The notes: a model not told the origin generated them from the letters alone. Numbered from the stretch's first letter, positions 7,258-16,667 are shown. The stretch: 60,027 nt of DNA from SZUA-287 sp036397975 (GCA_036397975.1 DASWHW010000035.1:1-60027); one strand, 5' to 3'. A program made the numbers and translations.

Positions 7258-8937
7258 ATGGTTAAGAGGTATTTTTCGATGATTTTTCTTGTCGCCATTG
7301 GCCCCCTTGTAATTGCCGGTCAGGTAGACACCATTGCACATTTCGATGTGCAGCCACTTGGGAGTTATTCGGCCATTTGGGGATACACGGCGCCCAATGG
7401 AAGAGAATATGCGCTCGTAGGAGTCAATGGGGGCTCTTCCTACCCCGGGGGGACATCCATCATTGACATCACCGATATCCCTGGGCTCAGCCAAGTTGCT
7501 TTCATCGGGGGGCCAAACAGCAGCTGGCGTGAAATGAAGACATATAAACATTATGGGTACGTAGTCACCGAGGCGGGGGGCGGAGTTCAAATCATTGAAC
7601 TTTCACAACTACCGGATACCGCGTGGCTTATCAAATCATTTAACTACACCGGCGCCGGCGGCAACATTCAACGATCGCATTCGATTTCTATCCATGATGG
7701 GTTCATGTACCTAAACGGGTGTGGAAATTGGTCACCGGGCGGAATGGTTATTTTCGATCTGAGATCGGATCCGGAGAATCCTCTGTACGTCGGCGCCTAC
7801 GAGCCGGAGTATATTCACGATAGCTACGTCCTGCGTGATACGATCTACGGTTCAGCAGTCTACTCCGGCGGTGGGTTATGGATTGCAGATGCTCGGAATA
7901 AGTCGAATATTCAGACGATCGGGAAAATAACATACTCCGGGTCGGGAACGCATAACGCCTGGGTTACAAAGACCAGGTCACATGTAATCACCACTGACGA
8001 AATCGGAACGACACCGAAGACGTTGAAGATGTGGAATATTAGTAATCTTCCCTCGATACCGACCTCTCCTGCAAATACATTTACTGCCACACCTGCGGAT
8101 ATCGAACATAACATTACAATACGGGGTGACTATGCGTACGTTGCGTGGTATACTGCCGGCATTCGTATCGTCGACATTACGAATCCCGCGACCCCGATTG
8201 ATGGAGGCGGCTTCGACACATCACCTGTTACTCCCGGAAATTACGCGGGTGTTTGGGGAATTTATCCATTCTTCCCATCCGGCAAGATTGTCGCTGGCGA
8301 CATGCAGAATGGCCTCTGGGTCTTTCGTTTTTCAGACCTCGCGGCCCGAACACCGGTTGCACTCGTCTCTCCCAGCGATGGGGATTCCCTGAGTGGACAG
8401 GCCGCCGCGAATTTCCAATGGACCAAAACAGCAGACATGAATGCCGACCCGCATTACTATGAACTGCACCTGTTCGGCACCGGATTCGACAGCACGTGGC
8501 GTGTGAACGACACGAATTTCACCTTCACTAATTTTGCATCTCTGGTTGATGGATCAACGTACACGTGGCATGTTATCACACGCGACGAGTTTAATGAATC
8601 ACCAAGTCCAGACTCATCGCAGTTTGTGTATGCAACAGGGGCGACATCCGCTGGCGGCGGTCGCGAAAAGCCTTTTTCGTTCGAACTTGCGCAGAACTTT
8701 CCCAATCCATTCAATCCATCGACCACCATTACCTATGAACTGGCTGAACCGGCACCGGTGAGCATCAAGGTCTTTAATCTGCTTGGCAGTGAACTTGCCG
8801 AACTTGTCCGGGGAGACCATCCTGCCGGCCGCTACACGGTCACTTTCACTGCGTCCACGCTTTCAAGCGGAGTGTACTTTTACAGGCTCCAGGCGGGACA
8901 ATTCTCAAGCGTCAAGAAGATGATTATCCAAAAGTAA
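7258..8937 (+). CDS. T9SS-secreted LVIVD-repeat (choice-of-anchor B type) protein
   Basis: 559 residues. The start at 7258 has GAGG 9 nt upstream and gives a signal peptide ending near residue 21 (LVIAGQ). Residues 25-370 form LVIVD-type beta-propeller repeats, seen in GTSIIDITDIP, GVQIIELSQLP, GMVIFDLRSDP, GLWIADARN and GIRIVDITNPA. A fibronectin-like domain follows (about 375-465), then a T9SS sorting domain (FPNPFNPST to the terminal KKMIIQK). Family knowledge gives surface or extracellular location but no defined activity. It lies 62 bp after the phospholipase D-like gene and may be co-transcribed. A strong terminator follows. Confidence 0.85.
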   Translation: MVKRYFSMIFLVAIGPLVIAGQVDTIAHFDVQPLGSYSAIWGYTAPNGREYALVGVNGGSSYPGGTSIIDITDIPGLSQVAFIGGPNSSWREMKTYKHYGYVVTEAGGGVQIIELSQLPDTAWLIKSFNYTGAGGNIQRSHSISIHDGFMYLNGCGNWSPGGMVIFDLRSDPENPLYVGAYEPEYIHDSYVLRDTIYGSAVYSGGGLWIADARNKSNIQTIGKITYSGSGTHNAWVTKTRSHVITTDEIGTTPKTLKMWNISNLPSIPTSPANTFTATPADIEHNITIRGDYAYVAWYTAGIRIVDITNPATPIDGGGFDTSPVTPGNYAGVWGIYPFFPSGKIVAGDMQNGLWVFRFSDLAARTPVALVSPSDGDSLSGQAAANFQWTKTADMNADPHYYELHLFGTGFDSTWRVNDTNFTFTNFASLVDGSTYTWHVITRDEFNESPSPDSSQFVYATGATSAGGGREKPFSFELAQNFPNPFNPSTTITYELAEPAPVSIKVFNLLGSELAELVRGDHPAGRYTVTFTASTLSSGVYFYRLQAGQFSSVKKMIIQK

Positions 8938-8960
8938 CTTACGCTGAAACATTGGTTTTC

Positions 8961-8992
8961 AGGGCGGACAGGATGTCCGCCCTTTCTGTTTT
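8961..8992 (+). terminator. Intrinsic terminator after the LVIVD gene
   Basis: AGGGCGGACA (8961-8970) pairs with TGTCCGCCCT (8974-8983) as a 10-bp stem with a very tight loop, followed by a T-rich stretch (TTCTGTTTT). It lies 24 bp after the stop codon at 8937. Confidence 0.85.
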
Positions 8993-8994
8993 GG

Positions 8995-9023
8995 TTGATT
9001 TTCAAGAATGGGTTTGTTATGTT
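8995..9023 (+). promoter_or_regulatory. Promoter of the TPR-EamA-TrmH operon
   Basis: TTGATT (8995-9000), a 17-nt spacer and TATGTT (9018-9023), just after the terminator. The same pair of hexamers at the same spacing precedes tmk on the other strand, which raises confidence. The leader to 9189 would be about 160 nt and has no coding sequence I can support; it contains a 10-bp palindrome GGTGATCACC at 9084-9093. Confidence 0.5.
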
Positions 9024-9188
9024 CAGGGCGAAGGGATGGGTACGTGAACCTGTTCTCGCTTAGACCAGTTCCACGGTGCAGACGGTGATCACCTACCCGT
9101 ATTCTCGCGCAGTGATTTCCCCACATAACACTGCTCGCATTCTTTTCCTGACTGTTTGTTTGCCACCGAGGCAAAGTATGCGAGCGAA

Positions 9189-9761
9189 ATGAAGCCAATT
9201 TCGTTACTATCGATGCGATCGTACACAAAGGAAGAAATCCGAAAGACCTTCTCTACCTCTTCCGACTTTAACGAGATCTTTGACGCTTTCCAGTTCGCCC
9301 TCACGAATGATCTCCGCGACGTTGAACCTTACAAGCTGTTGTTCTATAATCATTCTCTTTCCCCGGACGAAGTGCGCCTGTTTGGCGAGAAATTCGCCAG
9401 TCAGTTTCCTGATCTCGCGTATGAAGTGTATATTTGGCTCGCGAGCGTGTTTGAGGTGACCAATGCCAGCAAAGATAACTATGAGCTTGCACTCCATTAC
9501 TATCGAAAGGCAGCAGAGGCCCGTCCAACCGCATCTGACCCCTATATTGATGCGTGTGATTGCTACGAACCTGACCTCAACATCCCTCCCCTTTCCACAC
9601 TCATTGATTTTGTGAAAAGAGGAATTAGGACTGTCCCGAATCCGCGTGAGTTATACAAAAGCCTCGCTCATCTCTTTGAACTTTCCGGTGATGCCCAGCA
9701 GGGAGAGTATTATCGCCGCAAGGCAGATGAACCAGGCATCGACCCGACTCCGACTGCATGA
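9189..9761 (+). CDS. TPR-like hypothetical protein
   Basis: 190 residues from the ATG at 9189 (MKPISLL). A TTG 33 nt upstream and an ATG at 9204 are alternatives, and no clear ribosome binding site decides. The protein is all-alpha in appearance, with two or three degenerate tetratricopeptide-like helical pairs (around YELALHYYRKAAEARPTA and LYKSLAHLFELSGDAQQGEYYRRKA). No signal peptide or catalytic motif is seen. It overlaps the downstream transporter by 4 bp (ATGA), indicating translational coupling. Function unknown. Confidence 0.7.
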   Translation: MKPISLLSMRSYTKEEIRKTFSTSSDFNEIFDAFQFALTNDLRDVEPYKLLFYNHSLSPDEVRLFGEKFASQFPDLAYEVYIWLASVFEVTNASKDNYELALHYYRKAAEARPTASDPYIDACDCYEPDLNIPPLSTLIDFVKRGIRTVPNPRELYKSLAHLFELSGDAQQGEYYRRKADEPGIDPTPTA

Positions 9762-10690
9762 AGCACCTTCGGGGTTACACCATGATTCTGACAGCGGCGA
9801 TTCTCTGGGGAATCTCCGGGACACTGGCAAAAGTTCTCTTAAACCACGCGGTCGATACCCTCCTTATTGTTCAGACGCGTGTGACGTTCTCCTTCCTCGC
9901 CCTCTTGGCAATTCTTGCTCTACTTCAGCCTGCTCTTCTCAAGGTACGCAGTAGAGATTTGTTGGCGCTGACGGCACTCGGAATTATCGGAGTTGCGGGA
10001 GCGAATTTTAGTTACTACTACACTATCAAAGAGAGTACGGTAGCGACCGCGATTCTTCTTCAGTACACAGCTCCATTGTTGGTCATGAGCTATGCCGTTA
10101 TTAGCCGCGACGAGCGTATCACGCTGCATAAGATCGCCGCTGCAGTTTTCTCTTTGACGGGATGTTACTTCGCCGTGGGCGGCTACGGCGGCGCACTTGG
10201 ACAACTTACGCCTCTTTCACTTCTCACCGGGATAGCGTCTTCGGTAAGTTTCGCGTTCTTGAGCATCACCACACGTCACTTGCTTGCCCGCTACAGTATG
10301 TGGACAGTCACCGTGTATTCGCTTGGGGCCGCTTCCATGTTCTGGCTCATCGTTCTTCCACCTACGCCGCACCGGCTCGATTCGATCAATGGAGGTCTCT
10401 GGGGAATCCTCGCAGGTTTTGCATTCATTTCCATTCTGATCCCTCATTCGTTATTCTTTGGCGGGCTTCGGCACGTGGTTGCGTCCCGGGCAGTAATCAT
10501 TAGTACTTTTGAGCCGATCGTAGCCATTGTGTCTGCATCGATGATCGTTGGAGAAATACTCGGGCCGTTGCAAATCGGCGGTGCAATCCTTGTTATCACT
10601 TCGATTGTCTTCCTGGAGCTCCGGCGGGAGTCTCCGCAAATTTCAGAAGTCGCAACAACACATACCGAAACACCCAATGTCGCCCAGTGA
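9758..10690 (+). CDS. EamA/DMT-family transporter
   Basis: 310 residues, ten predicted membrane helices in two EamA repeats (about 10-145 and 155-290). Typical landmarks are AAILWGISGTLAKVLL in helix 1, YYTIKESTVATAILLQYTAPLLV ahead of helix 4, and STFEPIVAIVSASMIVGE near the end. The family exports amino acids, metabolites or drugs from the cytoplasm; the substrate cannot be told from sequence. Its start overlaps the preceding stop by 4 bp, and its end overlaps the methyltransferase start by 14 bp, so the three genes form one operon. Confidence 0.9.
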   Translation: MKHLRGYTMILTAAILWGISGTLAKVLLNHAVDTLLIVQTRVTFSFLALLAILALLQPALLKVRSRDLLALTALGIIGVAGANFSYYYTIKESTVATAILLQYTAPLLVMSYAVISRDERITLHKIAAAVFSLTGCYFAVGGYGGALGQLTPLSLLTGIASSVSFAFLSITTRHLLARYSMWTVTVYSLGAASMFWLIVLPPTPHRLDSINGGLWGILAGFAFISILIPHSLFFGGLRHVVASRAVIISTFEPIVAIVSASMIVGEILGPLQIGGAILVITSIVFLELRRESPQISEVATTHTETPNVAQ

Positions 10691-11261
10691 AAAACGAGTC
10701 ACAAAGGTTTCGTCAGTGCTGTCACGACGGCAACCCGACCTCACCGTCGTCATGGAAAACATTCATGACCCACATAATGTGAGTGCGATTTTCAGAACGT
10801 GCGATGCTGTTGGGGTTATGCGGGTAGAGCTACTCTATACAGACGAGAAGTTTCCGCCCATCGGCAAGAAGAGTTCCTCCAGCGCTAACAAGTGGCTCCT
10901 ACGCCGGAAGCACCGCTCCAGAAAAGAATGTGTCGCAATACTGAAAGAGGAGGGGTTTGCTATTTATGCAACCCACCTTGGAAGTGGCTCACACTCGCTA
11001 TATGAGTTGAGCCTTGCTCAAAAGGTTGCTCTCGTTTTTGGAAACGAACATCGAGGAGTCTCGGACGAAATGGCATCTCTCGCCGACGGGAACTTTGCAA
11101 TACCCATGATGGGTATGATCCAGAGTCTGAACGTCTCTGTTGCAGCGGCGGTTTGCTTGTATGAAGCCTTGCGCCAACGGTCACTTGCAGGGCAGTTTGA
11201 CACTCCCAAGCTCACCAAGGAAAATCTTGACCGACTCACTGATGCCTGGCTGAAACGATAA
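10677..11261 (+). CDS. trmH: TrmH-type tRNA/rRNA 2'-O-ribose methyltransferase (SPOUT family)
   Basis: 194 residues. Motifs of the SpoU/TrmH family are visible: VVMENIHDPHNVSAIFRTCDA (motif 1, with catalytic-region Asn and Arg), VALVFGNEHRGVS (motif 2) and IPMMGMIQSLNVSVAAAVCLYE (motif 3, SAM-binding trefoil knot). The motif 3 form and the C-terminal DTPKLTKENLDRL tail fit TrmH, which methylates G18 of tRNA, better than RlmB, but a related rRNA enzyme is not excluded. The ATG at 10677 lies inside the end of the transporter gene and starts directly at the enzyme N-terminus. Confidence 0.85.
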   Translation: MSPSEKRVTKVSSVLSRRQPDLTVVMENIHDPHNVSAIFRTCDAVGVMRVELLYTDEKFPPIGKKSSSSANKWLLRRKHRSRKECVAILKEEGFAIYATHLGSGSHSLYELSLAQKVALVFGNEHRGVSDEMASLADGNFAIPMMGMIQSLNVSVAAAVCLYEALRQRSLAGQFDTPKLTKENLDRLTDAWLKR

Positions 11262-11339
11262 TTGTCCAAAACATTTCTTATCTTTCTACGTACTGAGGTG
11301 GATAGCTTATCTTATTGATTCTCATTTCTTCGGAATACG

Positions 11340-11501
11340 ATGGATTTTCTTACTCAAGAGACTCTCGACTTCGTTCGCTCGAACATCATACTCGTCGCGG
11401 TAATTTTGGCCGGTTTCTTTGGCTATATGGTCCTCCTTATTCGTAGGCGGTCACGGCAGAACTTCCTCCATCAACATCCCCCCGAAGAGAAGAACAAATA
11501 G
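11340..11501 (+). CDS. 53-residue single-pass membrane protein
   Basis: A short reading frame from ATG 11340 to TAG 11501. It encodes a polar N-terminus (MDFLTQETLDFVRSN), one hydrophobic segment of about 20 residues (IILVAVILAGFFGYMVLLI), then a basic and polar tail (RRRSRQNF...EEKNK). The Arg cluster after the helix predicts the C-terminus in the cytoplasm. It sits between trmH and dsbD in the same orientation. Codon-like composition and clean topology support it as real; function unknown. A small accessory of the DsbD system is a guess. Confidence 0.55.
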   Translation: MDFLTQETLDFVRSNIILVAVILAGFFGYMVLLIRRRSRQNFLHQHPPEEKNK

Positions 11502-11582
11502 GGCAGATAAGAACGTCCTCTGACCTTCCGGCACTTTTCACGACAGCACCGTGTTTCATACGAGGAATAGCTACTAACAGAT

Positions 11583-13826
11583 ATGGATGAAGCAATGCGT
11601 TTCCGGCTCCCCTTCCTCTTAATTCTTCTTGGAGTTCTCCTCACAGAGTCACCGCTGCATGGTGAACCGCACACGCGGGTGAAGGCGTATGCAAATGTCA
11701 CCAGCATTCAGCCGGGTTCGGAATTTACCCTTGGCGTATTAATGGTGATGGATGAAGGATGGCACACGTACTGGAAGAATCCAGGCGAGGCGGGGCTTCC
11801 AACCACCATACGATGGACGCTTCCAAAAGGGTTATCCGCTGGGGAAATGCAGTGGCCACTGCCCCATAAGTACATTGAAGGGGGTGAGGTCCTTACCTAC
11901 GGATATGCAGGCGAGAACATGTTGTTGATCCAAATGAGGACTGATGCAGCCCTCCCGGTAGGATCAACAGTACGCATTAAAGCAGACCTCGATTGGCTCG
12001 AGTGTGAGCACGTCTGTATTCCCGGGTCGGGCTCCATCTCGATTAGCCTGCCGGTTCAAGAGGGCCAACCGCAAAAATCCCATCAAGAATTGTTTGATCG
12101 ATACAGCTCTGCAGTCCCGAAGGAACTCGAGGCGTCAAAGAAGCTCTCACTTTCCTCTCGCACTTCGGAGCGAAACGTTATCCTCTCTGTGACTTCGATG
12201 ACCCAACTCGTTCCAGACGAGTATGGACCGGCTGATTTTTACCCGGAGTCCCTTGAAGGAATAGAGTTTGGACGGACGAAAATCTCGAGCATTATCGATG
12301 GGGCTTCTATAGCGCTTCCCCTTTCCGCGTATGAGCCGGTTCAGGGAGAACGCACGCTTCGGGGTGTCCTCGTATATCATCCTAAGGAAGACGTACGGAC
12401 CGGATCATACGTTGAAATACCGTTGAGTGCTGAGTTTTGTTCATCGTTGTTTCAGGAGGAAGAGAAAAAAGGAACGGGATCGATTCTCGATAGAGAGTTT
12501 ACGTCAATCATCGATGCGCAGCAATCTCAGCCGCTGTATCTCTACTTTATCTTCGCGTTTATCGGTGGGATTCTTCTGAACATTATGCCGTGCGTCCTTC
12601 CGGTGATAGCCCTGAAGGTGTTCGGCCTTGTCAGCCTTGGGGGCGACCAACCTGGCCGCGTTCGAAAACTTGGATGGGTTTTCTCACTCGGCATTCTTGT
12701 CTCCTTCCTCTCTCTGGCGTTGATCGTCATTCTCCTCCAGGCAGCGGGCGAGCAGGTCGGCTGGGGTTTTCAGTTTCAGGAACCCGCTTTTGTTATTGCC
12801 ATGTGCACCATCGTTTTTGCTTTCGGACTAAGTCTCTTTGGGGTGTACGAAATTCAACTACCCGGGTCCGCGGTGACCGGCATGAGCGAACTGCTCACAA
12901 AACAAAGTACGTCGGGGAAAAGCTTATCGTCGTCGTTTGCAGAGGGGGTGTTTGCAACCATTCTCGCAACGCCTTGCACCGCGCCATTTCTCGGAACAGC
13001 ACTTGGTTTTGCCTTCTCCCAACCAGCGCCTATTATCCTCCTTTTGTTTGCGAGCGTTGCCCTGGGAATGGCCTTGCCGTATCTCGTTCTTACCTCGAGA
13101 CCTGCATGGACAAAGTTTCTCCCCAAGCCCGGCGTGTGGATGGTCAAGGCAAAGCAACTCATGGGCTTTCTTATGATGGCGACACTTCTCTGGCTTCTCT
13201 ATGTTCTCGGAAAGCAATTAGGAATGGAGGCAGTCGTGTGGACGGGCGCCTTCTTGCTTGTGGTGGGTTTGGCGTGTTGGTTGATTGGATCGTTTGCGAC
13301 GTTGAGTTCGTCACGAAAGCAGCACGCGTTTACCTGGCTCGGCGTCGCGCTCTTGCTATTCGTCGGCTATCAGACCTTTCTCACAACGGTATTCGACGCA
13401 CAGACAGTTCTGGCCTCAACAACCGACGGGACGCAACCCGAGATCGAGGGTTCGATTCATTGGTACCCCTTCTCACTTCAATCACTCGATGAACAACTTC
13501 GTTCGAATAAACCGGTATTCGTTGATTTCACAGCTGAATGGTGTCTCACCTGCAAGGTAAACGAAAAGGCGGTTATCGGTGATGACGACGTCATCAACAA
13601 ATTCAAATCGCTCGACGTGATTGCTGTGCGGGCAGATTGGACGAACCGCAATCCTGATATCACACAGCTTCTCGCAAAGTTCGGCCGGTCTGGAGTTCCC
13701 CTTTACGTGATCTTTCCCGCCGGAAAACCCGGTGAGCCTATTGTACTACCGGAGGTGATCACCACCGGCATTGTCCTTGACGCCCTTGATCGAGCAACAT
13801 CCGCCATAACAACCGAGACCCGCTAA
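11583..13826 (+). CDS. dsbD: DsbD-type thiol:disulfide interchange protein
   Basis: 747 residues. A signal peptide (about 1-28) leads to a periplasmic immunoglobulin-like N-domain with the paired cysteines CEHVC (near 145), as in DsbD/ScsB proteins. The membrane domain follows (about 320-620) with its redox cysteines in MPCVLPVIALKVFGL and ATPCTAPFLG. A C-terminal thioredoxin domain carries EWCLTCK (near 655). This is the full path for moving electrons from cytoplasmic thioredoxin across the inner membrane to periplasmic clients. The start may be 11583 or 11595; the second has a GGATGAA stretch before it. A thioredoxin-fold lipoprotein, a plausible client, lies convergently 2 bp beyond its stop. 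Confidence 0.92.
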   Translation: MDEAMRFRLPFLLILLGVLLTESPLHGEPHTRVKAYANVTSIQPGSEFTLGVLMVMDEGWHTYWKNPGEAGLPTTIRWTLPKGLSAGEMQWPLPHKYIEGGEVLTYGYAGENMLLIQMRTDAALPVGSTVRIKADLDWLECEHVCIPGSGSISISLPVQEGQPQKSHQELFDRYSSAVPKELEASKKLSLSSRTSERNVILSVTSMTQLVPDEYGPADFYPESLEGIEFGRTKISSIIDGASIALPLSAYEPVQGERTLRGVLVYHPKEDVRTGSYVEIPLSAEFCSSLFQEEEKKGTGSILDREFTSIIDAQQSQPLYLYFIFAFIGGILLNIMPCVLPVIALKVFGLVSLGGDQPGRVRKLGWVFSLGILVSFLSLALIVILLQAAGEQVGWGFQFQEPAFVIAMCTIVFAFGLSLFGVYEIQLPGSAVTGMSELLTKQSTSGKSLSSSFAEGVFATILATPCTAPFLGTALGFAFSQPAPIILLLFASVALGMALPYLVLTSRPAWTKFLPKPGVWMVKAKQLMGFLMMATLLWLLYVLGKQLGMEAVVWTGAFLLVVGLACWLIGSFATLSSSRKQHAFTWLGVALLLFVGYQTFLTTVFDAQTVLASTTDGTQPEIEGSIHWYPFSLQSLDEQLRSNKPVFVDFTAEWCLTCKVNEKAVIGDDDVINKFKSLDVIAVRADWTNRNPDITQLLAKFGRSGVPLYVIFPAGKPGEPIVLPEVITTGIVLDALDRATSAITTETR

Positions 13827-13828
13827 AA

Positions 13829-15061
13829 TCACGGGCCTGTCAGGAGCCTGTCCACGCGGGCTCTCAATTCCTTCGTCACCCTTTCATAGTGTTCCCCCGT
13901 CCCCGGTCCGGAAAAGCCGGAATGAATTGAGGCGACATTGCCGTTTCGATCAATGAAAATTGTTGTGGGAAACACTGCGATCTTATTCAACATTGGTAAC
14001 GTTTTGCTTGCCTCTGACTTCACCGACGTGCCTGCGACCAATAACTCATACTCGATTCCAAATTTCTTCCGGTAACGCCGTACCTGTCTTGACGCCGGCT
14101 TAAAATCCGGATACCGTTCATACATCAAACCAACAATCTCTAATCCTTGCGCGTGTTTTTCCCGATATAGTTGAGAAAGAAAAGCTGCTTCGTCATGACA
14201 ATTCGGGCACCAGCTTCCCGCCAACACCACAAGAACCGGTTTACCTCGATATCGCGCATCGCTCATCGAAACCATCTTTCCATCAACGTCAGGAAAAGAA
14301 AAGTCAAACTTCTTTCCTTCGAAAAGAAGCGTTTGATCCTCCGCACCAGGAAGCGACGCGTCCTCTTCACGAACAGCTTTCCAGGATTCATGCCACGCCG
14401 TTCCCGACCAGTAATCTCCACGCAACGAGCCGTCTGCAAGCAATCGAGCATGGAACAAAAAAGCGTGCCCTCCATCGAACGTTGAGAGGTACATGACGCT
14501 ATCGCGAACGTCGCCGGAGAGATACCGATAGTCGCCGGTCGGCGTAAGAAAGGTACCCCGTGCCTCGTCCCCTTCTTGCCGGAACTCACCAACTGCACTT
14601 GTTTCGTCACCATCATCGGTACGAAAAACAACTGCCCATCTCCCACTGAACATATCCGATAATAATTGAGGAGAGGGAAAAAACAGGTATTCGCTCTCGC
14701 GCCTTGCCTTGAATGGGATGACTTGGGGGATTCCACCACTCTTAATCATCGTGAGCGATCCTGAGAAAGTTGAATCAGAAGCGAGGGCGCGAATGGTCGA
14801 GTTAAATGATGTTAAATCCAAGACAAGACTATCGTTCTCGAATCGCATCTCCTCGATCGTAATCAACTCTGCACCGTTCCGGATTGTTGCAACGCCATTC
14901 ATGAATTGGAGGATGAAAGGAAGTTCGCCACCGGGGACCGTGAGGACGGCACGCCATATTCCGTCCGGCTGATTGTTTGACGAACGTGGCCCACAACTGC
15001 AAACCAGATTGAGAAGAAACAAGATGGAAAGGGACTTCCGCGTAAATTGGGTGAAGATCAT
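13829..15061 (-). CDS. TlpA/ResA-like thioredoxin-fold lipoprotein
   Basis: 410 residues. An N-terminal signal ending in LVCSCG provides a lipobox-like Cys, so the mature protein is probably lipid-anchored. Residues 30-260 are a beta-rich domain often found ahead of AhpC/TSA-thioredoxin domains in Bacteroidota. The thioredoxin-like domain is about 270-400, with active site SWCPNC and the cis-proline segment FPTTIFIDRNG. Expected role: periplasmic disulfide reductase, perhaps for cytochrome c maturation or another client. Its start codon overlaps the upstream stop by 1 nt (TAATG), so it is translationally coupled. DsbD converges on it and could supply its electrons. Confidence 0.85.
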   Translation of the reverse strand: MIFTQFTRKSLSILFLLNLVCSCGPRSSNNQPDGIWRAVLTVPGGELPFILQFMNGVATIRNGAELITIEEMRFENDSLVLDLTSFNSTIRALASDSTFSGSLTMIKSGGIPQVIPFKARRESEYLFFPSPQLLSDMFSGRWAVVFRTDDGDETSAVGEFRQEGDEARGTFLTPTGDYRYLSGDVRDSVMYLSTFDGGHAFLFHARLLADGSLRGDYWSGTAWHESWKAVREEDASLPGAEDQTLLFEGKKFDFSFPDVDGKMVSMSDARYRGKPVLVVLAGSWCPNCHDEAAFLSQLYREKHAQGLEIVGLMYERYPDFKPASRQVRRYRKKFGIEYELLVAGTSVKSEASKTLPMLNKIAVFPTTIFIDRNGNVASIHSGFSGPGTGEHYERVTKELRARVDRLLTGP

Positions 15062-15429
15062 TATTGTTTCTTTCGGAGAATGCGAACTGTTAGATATGTC
15101 ATCCAGCTAAGGACAAGCACCAGCCCGACCACTTCTCGCACTTTTTCCACCTCCGGACTGGTCAAGTGAAACGTGTTCAGTATGTTCGACGACATTCTTC
15201 TCCCAGCGAGGAAGGGATAGATTGTCGCTGCCCACACAAGGGCAACCAGACCGACGGATGCAGGTACCGGCCAGGTCAATGTTCCACGAAATGCAAGGAA
15301 ACAAGTGATGGAGGCTAGGAGATACATGGTGATCCATTGAAGCGGGTTTGGACTATTGATCTGGAGGGCAGAGGCAAATAGGAACAACAGGGACATGGCA
15401 AAATTTGCTCTACGAAAAGCGGCCGACAT
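15061..15429 (-). CDS. TMEM220-family membrane protein
   Basis: 122 residues from the ATG at 15429 (MSAAFRRAN). An upstream in-frame start at 15492 would overlap the previous gene and adds no conserved sequence. Four hydrophobic segments and the ASALQINSPNPLQWITMYLLAS region match the transmembrane family 220 pattern. The family has no established activity in bacteria. It is the middle gene of a leftward trio, 26 bp after the PHP gene and overlapping the TlpA-like gene by 1 nt. Confidence 0.75.
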   Translation of the reverse strand: MSAAFRRANFAMSLLFLFASALQINSPNPLQWITMYLLASITCFLAFRGTLTWPVPASVGLVALVWAATIYPFLAGRRMSSNILNTFHLTSPEVEKVREVVGLVLVLSWMTYLTVRILRKKQ

Positions 15430-15455
15430 GGGAGAATCTTCCTTCACGTAGATCC

Positions 15456-16667
15456 TCAGCGGTGAAGTTCGCGAGTAACCGGTTGAATCCATGCCTTTTC
15501 GTATTCCCCCACGATATATGGATTTATCTTCTTTCTGTTCGATTTCACAACAGCGCGGACATAGAGTTCGGTTCCATCCATCTCGTAGGAGGCCTGTGAC
15601 CCTTCTTCCACTTTCAACACGACACCCACCGGCGATTCTGTCCCACTACGCGTCCCGACAAACGTTGTTGAATAGTTCACCGTCGAGTCTGCCGCAACGG
15701 AGAGTGACAATCGTTTTCCATCAAAGGTAATGCTCTCCAGAGCGACGCCTGATGAAGCGTAGAATTTGCCCTGCTCCATCGCACTGACAATCGATTCACT
15801 CGACAGAGAATCACTCTCGACCACAACCCATCCTCTGCCGGGATTGCTTCGTTGTGGATTCATCTCATGATAGTGGTGGGCATCGTCCACTGCAAGACCA
15901 AACAGCATCTCGCCATGGGATCGCAGCCGATATGCAAGGATCATGTCCCACATCTCTTCCGTGCTCACATGAAGACTGTCCCCCTCGTTATGGACCAGAG
16001 GATGACCGTTATAGATCTCAATAAAATGTTCTCCCTCCAGCCTCGCAATTTCATCCGGCGTAACGGCATAGTGATAGTTTGGGTGATTGATATGGGGAAA
16101 CATTGGCTGCCCGGTCTTCTTTCTCTGTTCCAGTACAGCGTGGACATTTCGTTGCATTACGTCAAAGACCGACGCACCTCCCTGCGGCGGAATATATCCC
16201 TTCACGTTTGTTGCGTTGACGTGAACGGGTTTTCTCTCAAAATTTTCAGTTATCTCCTCGGATTGAATGAGGAGAAACGAGGCGGGAGCTTCAAACAAAG
16301 GACGATACTCTTCGAGACGGCGCAAGCGGATTTCTGTCGTGCTGTCTTTCGTTCGCTGCACAACCCAGTCCGGGCCATAGCGCTCTCGATAGTTCTGTGC
16401 CGTCTGTTGCAACGTCTCGTCGATCTCAATCCATCTGTCCCCTTCGTGAAGAATGTTGTGATCGGAGATGGCGAGAAAATTGTAACCGTGGTTCTTGTAC
16501 CACTCGATGATCGGCTCGGGAAAATCATCGCCGTCACTCCAAAGGGAATGAGTGTGAAGATTTCCCTTCCACCAACGTTGGTGTGGTCCTGCCGCCAGCG
16601 CCATGTGAAGGCTGCTCAAACCAATCGAAAGGGCGAGGAGCTGTGTGATCCGCTCGATAGGGTGCAT
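15456..16667 (-). CDS. Secreted PHP-domain metal-dependent phosphoesterase-like protein
   Basis: 403 residues from the ATG at 16667, giving a signal peptide (MHPIERITQLLALSIG...ALAA). The PHP metal site is seen in KGNLHTHSLWSDGDDFPE (HxH and Asp), AISDHNIL (DH), IQSEEIT (Glu), FPHINHPN (His) and AVDDAHHYHE (Asp and His). The family uses two or three metals to hydrolyse phosphoesters; exported members have unknown substrates. Residues after about 300 form a beta-rich tail. It is first in an operon with TMEM220 and TlpA-like genes. Confidence 0.82.
   Translation of the reverse strand: MHPIERITQLLALSIGLSSLHMALAAGPHQRWWKGNLHTHSLWSDGDDFPEPIIEWYKNHGYNFLAISDHNILHEGDRWIEIDETLQQTAQNYRERYGPDWVVQRTKDSTTEIRLRRLEEYRPLFEAPASFLLIQSEEITENFERKPVHVNATNVKGYIPPQGGASVFDVMQRNVHAVLEQRKKTGQPMFPHINHPNYHYAVTPDEIARLEGEHFIEIYNGHPLVHNEGDSLHVSTEEMWDMILAYRLRSHGEMLFGLAVDDAHHYHEMNPQRSNPGRGWVVVESDSLSSESIVSAMEQGKFYASSGVALESITFDGKRLSLSVAADSTVNYSTTFVGTRSGTESPVGVVLKVEEGSQASYEMDGTELYVRAVVKSNRKKINPYIVGEYEKAWIQPVTRELHR

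Noticed and set aside
9084..9093. Palindrome GGTGATCACC in the leader of the TPR-EamA-TrmH operon
   Set aside because: Only 10 bp, single occurrence, no partner site; could occur by chance. Kept as a remark only.
9758..11261. EamA transporter plus TrmH as a resistance island
   Set aside because: Both are common housekeeping or metabolic families, overlapping in an ordinary operon with no mobile-element signs.
12590..13492. 300-codon open frame in another plus-strand frame within dsbD
   Set aside because: Arg-, Gly- and Ser-rich sequence without domain features, wholly inside the conserved DsbD membrane domain.
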